Positions 9,731 to 21,700 of a stretch of 64,000 bases of DNA are shown piece by piece. Numbering within the stretch: position 1 is the first letter of the stretch; each line of letters begins with the position of its first letter. The notes beneath the pieces were generated by a model, which saw only the letters and a program-made list of their open reading frames with translations, had not been told where the DNA came from and did not search any database. The translations under genes and the position numbers were made by a program. The stretch is taken from NCBI GenBank assembly GCA_034770075.1, contig CM068378.1:42374508-42438507 (forward strand), in the 5' to 3' direction. This stretch comes from Aralia elata (Eukaryota > Streptophyta > Magnoliopsida > Apiales > Araliaceae).

Positions 9731-12700
9731 ATGGCAACTACAACGGTGAGTGGTCAACCGGAGATACCGAAGATAATATGGGACGAGGGTCAAAAGAGGT
9801 TTGAAACGGAAGACAAGAAAGCTTATTTGGTGTATGAGCTCAGAAATGGCGGCAAAGTGATGGACATAGTCCACACTTTCGTTCCCACCAACAAGAGGGG
9901 CTTAGGTCTCGCTTCCCATCTCTGCGTTTACGCCTTTGATCACGCCGATTCCCATTCCATGTCTGTCATACCCAGTTGCTCCTACGTCTCTGTAAGCTCT
10001 TCTTCTCTCCCCACACCTACAAATTATGTGTGCGAGTGTATGTGATGTTTTCTTTATGGATTTGATTTAATTGGGTCCTGCTAGGTTGTTAATTTTTGTT
10101 AATATGATGTTCTCTCTCTTTTGCTGATTTACATGTGCAAATTTCATTAGTTTCAGGTGGGTTTGATCTGTAAGGTCTTCTTCTCATATATATGTTTGTG
10201 TATGTGATATTTTCTTTGTGGATTTTTTACTCAATTGGTTCCTGCTAGATTGTTAATTTTTGTTTATATGATATTCTATTCTGAGCTTTTACTCTTTTGA
10301 TTAATTTTCGTGGCAATTTCATTAATGTCATGTGGGTTTGATCTGTAAGCTCTTCTTCTCATATTTATGTTGTGTGTGTATGTGATATTTTCTTTGTGGG
10401 TTGTACGCAATTGGGTCTTGCTATATTGATAATTTTTTGCTTACATGATATGTTTTTTGGGTTTCTTTAATTTCATGTGGGTTTGATCTATAAGCTCTTC
10501 TTCTCTCTCCACAGCCACCCACCCACCCACCCACCCACACACACACACATATATGTATGTGATTTGTTTATGAGTTTTACTTAATTAAGTCTTGCGAGAT
10601 CGCTAATTGTTTATCAATTTCGGGGGGACCTATGCCACGTGGCGGGATATTACAGTAACAGTAAAGAGTTTGATATTCTAAAAGGGTTACAGTCCAAGTT
10701 GACTTATATTCCCTTATCCAATTTGACTACCTATTTTTTGAGAAAGTCAAATCCTATTTAATTATGAGACTTACAGTTATAAGGAATCTTTACGTAGGAT
10801 TTCTATTCCAATTGGGGGTCGGACGTGGTATATTTGGGGGTGTGATCAAATTATAAATATAGTCATAATCCAAGTTTCAAGTACTTACACATTATCTACT
10901 TTTACGCATTAGAGCAATTACAAACCTCCATTGTTGACGTTTTCTGACTTGTACTTATTCTCACACCGGAGTTATTCCTCGACGGCCTCGGCTGTCAAGC
11001 TTTTTAGTGTGATCATTTGTTCACTGTGCAGGTTAAATTCGCTGTTTGGTGATTCAACGAGCGGATAGATTTTGGCGTTAACATTGGCGTTAGAAGGAGG
11101 GTCTTTCTTCTAGTGTCTAATTTAAATCACCAACTTACTCTTAAGTCAAATAGATAGCGGGTAAAGGAAAGAAGATTCTTGACCAGGAGAGGTCTTCGGT
11201 CAATCCGACAGCACAACAAGTTCGTATGTCGGTTAAAGACAGGCTCAGACTTAAGAACCTCACCTTGGTCCCAACAAAAGCTCAGTCGGCTCCGGTTCGA
11301 CGACAACTGTTTTCCACAAGCCAGAAGGCTTTTAATCCCCACAATCGCGAGCAGGACAATCAGTCCCAAACCCATACTCAACAAGATCGGGATCGAGGGC
11401 AGGAAGGGCTAGACAGGCGGATGCGCAAGATCCAATATGCGAATGAGGCTTTGGAGACCCTACGCTTCTAACAGGAGGAATGGGATGCACAATTGATTGA
11501 ATTGGAGGGGGAAGGAGAGGTTTCCCCGGGTCGACGTGGGCGTCGGGAGTTTACGCCACAGAGTCGTCCAGATCTCACCGATCAGGAGACTCTCCAGAAG
11601 GAAAGAACAATCGCATGCTACACTCTCGAGACACAGATGAGGGACGGGTACGGTCTAAACAACATCAACGGGTCGCTTCGCCACATTATATGAGGGATCG
11701 ACGTGGGGGAACCTCCCCGAAGGGAATACCCGATGTCATTATGCAGAAGTTTACGGAGCTAGAACAGAAGATACCAGATGCGGCTCAGGTGAACTAGTTA
11801 CCGGTGGATCCGAGGTCGCCTTTTACTCCAGAAATTGATCGGGTTCGGGTCGATTTGACCAAAAAGATGCCACCTTTAGAGACATGACGGCACAGGCGAA
11901 CTCTACGATTATACTCACACGTATGAGCTTCTCATGCGTTATTATGAGCATTCAGATGCTGCTCGATGCCAGATGTTCGTCACCACTTTGAAGAAAGGAG
12001 CAGGGTTGTGGATGACGTCGTTGCCACCCAATTCCATCGGGTCCTGGCAGGAGCTTTGTGACAAATTTCATGATCGTTTTGGTAGCAATAAGAGGAGGGG
12101 GAAATTAACAGCTTCCCTTATGCAGATCAAATAACAGCCTAATGAAAGTTTTGAGTCAGTACGTGAAGAGGTTTAGAGAGGCGGTCGGTACTGTGATGGA
12201 TCTTAACATACCATAGGTACTCGGGTTATTCACCACCGAGTTAGATATGGAAAAGTCGTGGAAGTTGCTGAAAGACATCATGTTTAATCCCTCGAAGGAT
12301 CTATCTAAAGTGTATGATAGGGCGGAGAATTTTATTGTCATTGACGATGCTATGGGAAGCCTTAAGCCACAGCCACACATGATGGATCGGCTTCGGGATT
12401 GGGATCTGGATAGGAGTTATGATCCCAGACCGGATACACAGTTGAGGAAGGAGGCCCGCAACGGGTCCGCGGGAAACGACCAACCTCCGTTTCGAAATCG
12501 AGGTGTCAATAGGGTCTATTCTCCGTTCAATACTGATTGGGCTAAGATCCTCGAGGAAATCAGGGACAAACCATTCTTTGAGCCGTGCCCGGTGAGCAAC
12601 CGTATACCGAAAGGAGATTAGAGCTTGTTCTGCCAGTATCATCAAAACACGAGGCATTCGACTGAAGCATGTTGGCAGCTTAAGAATATGATTGAGAAGA

Positions 12701-15700
12701 ACGTCCAAAATGGGGAACTGGTGCACTACGTTGCTGGTGGGGAAGGTTTGGACCGAAGACAAGCGGAAAGTGGTTGGGAACATTATAGAGATCGACAAAC
12801 CAATCAGGACTTACCTGTTCGTCGGGTGGTGGATGTTATTACTGGAGGTTCGGTGGGGCGTGTGACGGGCAAAAAACGCCGAGACTCATTGGACTCCATT
12901 GTAACGGTGTCTGAACAACCGACTAGAAGGGAACGGCCTTATCCAAGCACCGTAATCTTTCTCTGATGAAGATTATCAATCTGACACGGTGGAACCACAT
13001 GAAGGAGCACTAGTCATGCGGAGAATAATGATTGATAACGGGTCTCCGGTAGATATTCTCTACAGTCACGCGTATCAAAGGATGGATCTGGAGGGGCGGA
13101 AGCTAGAGGTTGGACAGGAGGCTCCTTTGTACGAGTTTAGTAACGATCCGGTCAGTGTGGTCAATACTATTGAGTTACCAGTCACCTTTGGTATAGCCCC
13201 CTAACAGGTTTAGGTGAATGTAAATTTTTTGTGGGTCAAGTTAATTCTGCCTATAATGCTATATTGGGTCGAACAACACTGTCGGTGATGTATGCGGTGA
13301 CATCTATACCCCAATTCAAAATCAAGTTTCCTATGCCACATGGGGTCGGTGAGGTTAAAGGAGATTTGGATATCGCCCGACGTTGTTACAGGAATACGTT
13401 AATATCGTCTGGGATCGGGGTCATTAAGCAGCGCCAGGCGACGAAAATTGAGGTGGAACCTTTCATCGAAGGGGCTACCGAACCTCTTGCTCTCCCAGCC
13501 AAAGAGACTGAAGATGTGGAGTTGATTCCGGGAAATTCGGAGAAGACAGTTAAAATTGGATCAGGGCTGGGAGAACCTCTTCGGCCGGGTTTGGTGGATC
13601 TCCTTCGGGTGTACGCAGACATCTTCGTTTGGATGCCTAGTGACATGCCTGGCATTCACGAATCAGTGGCTATACACCGCCTTATTGTGGATCCTGCTTG
13701 AAAGCCTGTTCGACAGAAAAGGAGAATTTTTATCCCGGAGCAGCAAAAAATTATTGACGATGAAATAACCAAGCTATTGGCGGCCGATGTCATCTTCAAG
13801 ATTGATTACCCGGAGTGGTTGGCTAATGTGATGTTGGCCCGGAAGCAGAACGAGAAGTGGAGGGTGTGTATCGACTACACAGATCTAAACAAGGCATGTT
13901 CGAAGGATTTTTATCCGTTGCCTCACATTGACCAGCGTATCGATGCCACTTCTGGGCATGCTCTGTTGAGTTTTTGGATGTCTTTTCGGGGTACAATCAG
14001 ATCTCGATGTTTAAGGAGGATATCCCGAATACGACATTTATCACGCATCGTGCTATTTATGCTTATAAGAAAGATGTCATTCGGGTTGATCAATTCAGGG
14101 GCCACGTACCAACTCATGATGAATAAGGTGTTCCGGAAACAAATCGGGCGTAATATGGAGGTGTACGTTGATGATATGATTGTCAAAAGCACAACAGTTC
14201 GGGATTACTTAGCAGATTTGGAAGAATGTTTTCAAACTATCCGAGATCATAACATACGATTAAATTCGACTAAGTGCACATTTGGTCTTGGGTTAAGAAA
14301 GTTCCTCGGGTATTTGGTCAGTAGAAGGGGGATCGAAGCCAACCTAGAGAAGATAAAGGCTATAGTGGATATCAAGTCCCCATAGACCTTCAAAGATGTT
14401 CAACGGTTGACGGGACGGATTGCAGCTTTTTGGTGGTTCATGTCTCGATCTGCAGAGAGGTGTCTGCCGTTTTTTGATACATTGAAAGGATCGAAGAATG
14501 AAAAGACTTTTCAGTGGACTTCGGAATGTAAAGATGCTTTCCAGGGGATTAAAAGGTATCTAATATCTTCGGCACCTTTGTTAATGAAGCCAGTTCCCTC
14601 TGAACCATTATATCTGTATCTTGCGGCGAGCTCCTTGGCGATCGGTGCTGTTTTGACGAGGGAGTCGAGAGGTAAGCAGTACTCTGTGTATTATGTCAGT
14701 CACGCTTTTCGGGATGCAGAGACACGGTATCTGAACCTAGAGAAGTTCACTTACGCCTTGATTATAGCTAGTCAGAAGCTTTGGCACTATTTTCAGGGTC
14801 GGGGCGGCTGGTTGCTTGGGCAATGGAGTTGAGCTAGTTCGCCTTGGAGTATCACCCTCGTTGGCCATAGCAGATGTCAGTTCATTCGGAGGGTCGGTGT
14901 ATTTGGAGGTTCTTGATGCCCCGACCATTCAGAAGTTGGATATCCTTGTAATAGATAGGTTAGTAGGGGTGAGTATTCGGTTATAACCGAATATCGAATT
15001 TCATACAATTTCACTATCCGAACAAGTATCCGAAATATGTACTAACCGAATAATTGAAACCCGAATAATCGAATTATACTATTCGGTTATTCAGTTAATA
15101 ACCGAAATATGAACTTAATTTTACAAAACAAAAAATTTCACAAATTTCACATTAAAGTTTCCAAACTTTAACCACAATCTGCAATCATAATAATTCATAA
15201 ACTAGTTTAATAATTTCAAATTAACAATACATAAGTACATAATCTATATGACAAAGTCTATCAAATTCTAATTAAAAATAGTATTTTATTTTTTTAAGTT
15301 TCTATTCAATTAATCGGTTACCCGAATAGTCTGATTTTCATATCCGAAATCGAAAATCGAAATATAGGTTATAACCGAATATACCTAAATAACCGAATAA
15401 CTGAAATAATTCAGTTAAAAAAATCGGTTCGGTTCCGTTATTCGGTTTTATCTGTTTTTTGCTCAGCCCTAGAGGTTAGATTGTTGGCTTACTCCTTATC
15501 TGGATTATCTCAGTGAAGGGAAATTGCCTTCAGACCGAATGTTGGCAAAAAAGGTGAAGCACAGGAGTTCTTATTTATGTCTGATTGACGGGGATCTCTA
15601 TTCGCGTGCTTATTCTTCCCCTTTGTTAAAGTGTTTGGTGCCATTGGTAGCGGCTTATGTTCTCTAGGAAGTGCACAAGAGTATATGTGAAGATCATATG

Positions 15701-18700
15701 GGGGCTAAGGCGTTGGCATATAAGTTGATGAGGCAAGGGTATTATTGGCTGACCATGTTTCAGGAGGCGAAGGATTATGTAATGAAGTGTGTCAAGTGTC
15801 AGCTCAATAGTCCTATTCCGCACCAGCCTCCTGAGGAATTATCATCCGTTCTGTCTCCGATCCCGTTTGCAGTATAGGGGGTTGATATCTTGGGTCCCCT
15901 ACCGAAGGCAAAGAGTCGGTTGGCGTTTGTAGTTGTTGCAATCGATTACATGACTAAGTCGGTAGAGGCCAAACCTCTTCGGATGATCACCGAGCAGGAT
16001 TGTATGCAATTTTTCAAGGAGTTGGTGGTGTTTCGGTTTGGTATTTCTGTGGCTATAGTATCGGACAACAAGCGTCAATTCGTGGGGGGCAAATTTGAAT
16101 ATCCAACATCGTACAGTTTCGGTGGCTCGACCTCAGTCTAACGGTCAGGTGGAAGTCACGAACCGGAATTTATTGAATGGCATCAAGAGGAGATTAGACG
16201 AGGCCAAGGGTAGATGGCCGGAAGAGTTGCTTAGTGTCTTGTAGTCTTATCGAACTACTTGGCGAATTGGTAGCCTTTGTCGAACTATTCTAAGATTGCT
16301 TCGGTTAGTTCGGGAGACGCTTTATATTCTTCGATGACCTTTTGTCGATTGGCTTTGGAGATTTGTTGGCCTTGGGCTCGAAGATCTTTCAGCTCTTTGT
16401 CCGGTTGTGCATATCCCGAAGCTGGCCTTCGCAGTCTTTAACGGCCTTCCTCAGTTCTCGTTCTCTTCTTTCAACCCGATCCTGTCTTCCAAGAGTTTCT
16501 GCTTTTGTTCGGCTAGTTCGGAGCTTTGCCACTTTAATGTCTTTAACTGGCGCATCAATTCTTGGGATTAGAACATGATGTTGGCATTGTGGTCCTTCTC
16601 CTTCTTGAGTTCGCATTTCAGGGCTGTGGTTTCTTCCCGAAGGCGTTTAACTTTGGCTTCCAATTCTTTTTCTTTGGTCGTTATTGCGGTAAGCATGTGT
16701 AGTACTCTACCTAAGGCAGCCATAGCCTGAAAGATAAAACATTATATTCGGATTATCGAAGTGATAAATATGTGAAGAGAGAGTTATTTGTGTTGTACTT
16801 ACCCGACCCTGGTGAACTGCGCTGGTAACGATGAGTTGTTGGGAGGTAAATCCTTCGAATCTCTCGTCATCCCCTGGGAGGACGAAGGTATCGAAGAGTT
16901 CTATGGGGTAGTCGTTGGGAATGTCTTCAGGCCATAGGGTGATCAGAGTCGAAGAGTTCCTTGTCTTGGTTCGGAGGTTGTAGGGGAGTCGGATGTGGGG
17001 GGGGTGTTAATTTTTGAGAGGGTTCGGTTGGTGTTTGGCTTGTTGTTTCTATATATATTTTCTTGGTAGGGGGTTCGGTGGTTGGTTCTTCGGGCTTCTT
17101 TCTTTTTTCGAGGGTGGTGTCGTTTAGTGTATGGTTTCAGGAAGTAGGGGGTTGGATTGGTTCGGGAGTTATGTTTTGGGAAAGTTCATTGGAGGGGGCT
17201 GATGGTGCGAAAGGGATTTTTGTTGCTGCCTTCACCAACTTTCGCTTTTTTCCTTTTGTTAGTGCCCTTTTCTCTTCGTCGTTAAGTTTGAAGGCCTTTT
17301 TCTGGGCAGGTGCTGGGTCAGGCATAGGGACAGCAGAAAGCGATGTCACCACAATTGGTTTTTCTTGTTGTGGGATATCTTTAGGGGCTTCGGATGTCGG
17401 TTCGGTGGGTGCAGCTTCGGTAGGCAGTTATGATCCGATCTGAGCGATCGGTTGCGGTTTGAAGATGGTTACTGCAAACAAATTTAGATTAATGAGAATT
17501 GAAGTTTAGTAATTTTTGCATTTATTATATCATTCTGAATTTATGACTTACACTTGTGGTTGAAGAGCCAGGATTGGTCGGATAACAGGTCTAGGGACCA
17601 GCCCATCTTCGACATCTTGGCATAAAAAGCTTTGAATTCTTCTTCCCAGTCCTAGGGCGGCGGAGTCGAACCCGAAGGTGGTCTTCGAGGGTTCGTCCCA
17701 GTTTGGGAATAGGTGGGTGTCGGGGCCCTTGATGAAGACTCGGTATGAATGCCACCCTTTATTGCTGGAAGGGGTTTTCATCCATACGCGTCGGCCTTAT
17801 TGTTTATTTAGTTGGCGGTACCCTGGTTCCTTTGACCGACCCAGGGTAAACATGGCGAATAAGAAATGTAAGGAGGGTTTGACTCCACACTCGTGGCAGA
17901 AAGCAACGAAGCAGATAAGATGGATGTAAGAGTTCGACACTTGTTGTGCGAACCCAATCCCAACAAAGCATAAAAACGACAAAATAAAATCATGAAGAGG
18001 GAATCGTACCCTGTACTTTAACACATAAATGGGGATGGCGACCCATTCCCCCCTCGAGCGCCAGTACCTTCTCTCCGATAAGTTTGACGCTCAGAGTTCG
18101 TATTGATCGGGTATTTGGTATTGGGATCGTAGATGGGGGAGCAAACGTTCTGATACGGAGGATTTGGTGTTGATGTGGGAATAGGCTTTTTCCGACTGGT
18201 ATTGTTTCCGAATCCTCATCTCTTTGGTTTCGGCTTCGCTCATCTCAGGAGATGAGGTGTCCTCAGTTATGGGGGACGGGATGGTTTGAAGGGAGTCGAT
18301 GGTGACGACAGTGGTGGGTTGTGTTGCATGGGGATGGGGGGGGGGGTTGGTGTTATCATTGACGGTGGTAGATCTTCTAGTGGGATGGCCATGTTGTTCT
18401 TCTAGGGTGGTGTTGGTAGCCGGTATCGCCACTATGGGTTGAACGGTGGAGGTGGTTGTTTGGACGGTGGAGGTGGTTGCAGCAAGGGTTTGGTTAGCGG
18501 GGGAGACGGGTTTGGTGGTGTGTTCGCCGGACATGGTTGAGGGAGTATGAGCAGTGGATACTGCGATTTGGCGAAGGAGGTATGGCTGGAGAAAATTATT
18601 GGTGTAAGGACGCCTGAGCTCTTAGGAAAGTTTGAATGTGTGGATGAGAAGTGGTGGTTCGTATGCCTGGAGAGGAAGTCTTAAGAGATAGCACGGGCAT

Positions 18701-21700
18701 GTTTCCCTATTTACAGCGTGATAATAAAAGTGGTGGGTCCCGGTCAGGCACGTGGCTTACTGTTGTCGATTTTAAATACAATCAAATACGCGCAAGTGTA
18801 CGCGATCAACAAGTAATATAGAATAAGTAACAAGTGTCGAACCCACAAGGAATCCAGTTAAATAAACTCCAACTACTAATTTTATACCAATTCAATTTCT
18901 ATTTAAACGATCACAAATTTTGATTATGATTTGACTAATAACGTTTACTAAGAAAATTATCTAACACTAAGGTTGATTTTCAGATGATTAAGACTTAAGA
19001 CTACAATATCCCCAATTATGTCATATGAATCAATGTATCAAATCTATCCAATTATTAAATTCATCCGAGTTGTTAACAGGAATTTCACTTTATTTATAAG
19101 CCCTTTTCCAAGTGATCAAATAGATTTATCTAACTCAATTAATTATGCGATATTCCTATGCAAAACAATGGAGTTAAATTTATTAAGAACCAATTCCCAT
19201 GAGTTACATGCAGCGAAGAGATATCCCTATTCACTTCACAACCCCAATTATTTATCCCATGCAAATAATCAAGAATACATGCTATCATATCAAGATCTAA
19301 CCCTAGATTTCATCTCCCGAATTCACCTAGAGTATCCCACTAATTGTTGATCAGGCAATTAATTAATTAACACAGATATGATAGACAACTCAATAATGAA
19401 ATAATAATTGGAATCAAATAAATAATTAATCCATAATCAATAATGGTTCAATTGTAGCCTTAATTATAAATTTAGTTCATGCTAGAATTAAAAACCAAAT
19501 ATCCAAAATAAGTCATCACAATTAATTACAAACTGAAAAATAAGGAGTAAGGAAAACTCTGTAAAAGTCTTCTTCCGCCTTCACGTCTCTAGTCTGAATT
19601 TCTTGTGAGCTTCCCTTGAATCCTCGATCTCCAAGTTCCAAACTCTGCTTCAATCTCTGAATATCAAAAGCTAGCTTTTGTTAGAAGCTCCTCTCCCTTT
19701 TATACTTGCAGTTCCCTTCTCAAAATTAGGTTTAGAGCCTCCAAAAACAATTAGAACTCCTCAATCCTTCATCCAGTTGGAAAGAATCTTCATAACTTTC
19801 TGCGTCCCAAAGCCCCAACTTTCAAATCCTTCACAAACTGAAAGCCCCAGCTTTCAACTTCAGCTTATTTACGAAACTGCCACTCCTTTCCCAAAATTGC
19901 CCGATTCGCCTAGTCAACCGCATTTTCCTACAAAATCCAACTTAAACAAATAAAATGCCCTAAAATACTTTAAAACACACAAAATATTAAGTCTAAAAAT
20001 ACCTAATTAGTGGGTAAAATACCCACTCATCACTTACAGGGGTGACGGTTTGACTTCTGTAACAACAATATATTATTTGTTGACTAATTTTTGTACTCTT
20101 TCATTTTAAGTTTCTTATAATAAGAGAATGGGGGGGGGGGGGAGCAATGTTGGAGTGTGGTTTGGTGGGTCCGGGAGATTCGGGGGGTCCTGTGCCACGT
20201 GACGGGATATTACAATAACAGTAAAGAGTTTGATATTCTAAAACGGATACAGTCCAAATTGACTTATGATTCCCTTATCCAATTTGGCTTTCTATTTTTG
20301 AGGAAGTCAAATCCTATTCAATTATGAGACTTACAATTTTAAGGAATCTCTACATAGGATTTCTATTCCAATTAGGGTTTGGATGTGGTATATTTGGGGG
20401 GTGTGATCAAGCTATAAATACAGCCATAATCCAGGTTTCAGGTACTTACACATTATCTACTTTTACGCACTAGAGCAATTACAAATCTCCATTGTTGACG
20501 TTTTTTGTCCTGTACTTATTCTCACACCAGAGCTATCCCCCGGTGGCCCCGGCTGTCAAGCTTGTTGGTGTGATCGTTTGTTCACTGTGTAGGTTAATTT
20601 CGCTGTTTGGTGATTCAGCGAGCGGACAGATTTTGGCGTTAACATGTATGTATGTGATTTGTTTATGAGTTTTACTTAATTAGGTCTTGCGAGATCGCTA
20701 ATTTTGTGTATATTGTGTTATGTTCGTGGGTTTTTAATTTTTTGCTTATTTAATTGTGACAATTATATTAACTTCATTTGGGTTTTGGTTTTCATTGTTA
20801 TGAGTTTGAATTTGGGTTTTATTATAAGATAGAATGTAGGTAATACAAACATAACTGATTAACACAGATACACAGAGTATATCAGTTTCTAGATATGTTT
20901 GATTAATAATTTGGGAATAGGTTTTCTCTCTTACTTTTGGATTTATCACTTACTTTTGGAAAAGCTTTTTGTCTTGTATGCATGCAGGATACATTAAGAT
21001 CAATTTAGAATCTAAGATTAATATTGTTGAAAATTTGGGGCTAATTTGAAGTTTTTTAATAAGTGCCTTATGTTAAGTATGTGCAAGAAGAATGTCAAAC
21101 TGGGAGTATGTGGAGGAGATGTTTGTTAAAATGGCTCATGTACTATGATGCCAATCACCTATAAACTTTGGAAGGTTATATGTTTAGCTGGATGTTTAGT
21201 GTCTAGACTTAACTTGGTATTTTGCGGGTGTACTACAGAACTCAGTTTCTGGAGCTAGTGAAATTTTAGTTTCTAGCCTTAACTTGGACTTTGTGGGCAT
21301 ACTATGAAGCTAAGTTTCTGGAGCTAGTGAAAGTCATGTCAGGACTAAATGTGAGTGTAAAACAAGTGCATCATGGAGATTGATGCCGTCATCTAAAGAG
21401 AACAGGTGATTCATTACTACATTATTGTGATAATGTTTGTTCATGGAATAACGCATATTGTGGTAATGTTTCCTTGATGGAGTAAAGCATAAAATAATTA
21501 GCTTTTATGCTTGAACTATATCATGTAGATGCATGCAGTAAGGTCAGTATATCTCTGTATAAGCTCATAAAATTGTGCAAGGAAATGCGATCTCTTCAAG
21601 AGTTTTGTCTGCCAATTCTTAAAGTTGATGAAGACATGAGTTGCTCGAAGATGGACATGACATAAAATGAACACGTTTAACTGACCCTCTAGGAGGAAAA

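Larger units (their letters stand above)
10619..20644 (+). mobile_element. Tat-lineage Ty3/gypsy retrotransposon (nested, decayed)
   Basis: A 10.0-kb element in the acetyltransferase intron, same orientation as the gene. Order: 5' LTR (10619-11083), PBS, gag, protease, RT-RNase H, integrase, an antisense ORF (16389-18534), polypurine tract and 3' LTR (20148-20644). Two later insertions are nested inside: a hAT-like MITE (14964-15471) and a solo LTR (18761-20032). Without them it is about 8.2 kb. The coding frame has many stops and frameshifts. The two LTRs differ at roughly one base in twelve over the stretch compared by eye, so it is old. There is no chromodomain. The PBS type, the antisense ORF and the short gag zinc motif support Tat rather than chromovirus. 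Confidence 0.85.

Noticed and set aside
12301..12798. 165-residue minus-strand frame
   Set aside because: Antisense of the Tat gag region; no domain and no codon-level similarity. It is open only because gag is open on the other strand.
17063..17443. 126-residue plus-strand Ser/Gly/Phe-rich frame
   Set aside because: Complement of the antisense ORF of the Tat element; composition is a shadow.
10619..20644. Whether the Tat element was an independent functional element
   Set aside because: Too many stops, frameshifts and a lost integrase Glu; LTRs diverged. It cannot move by itself.
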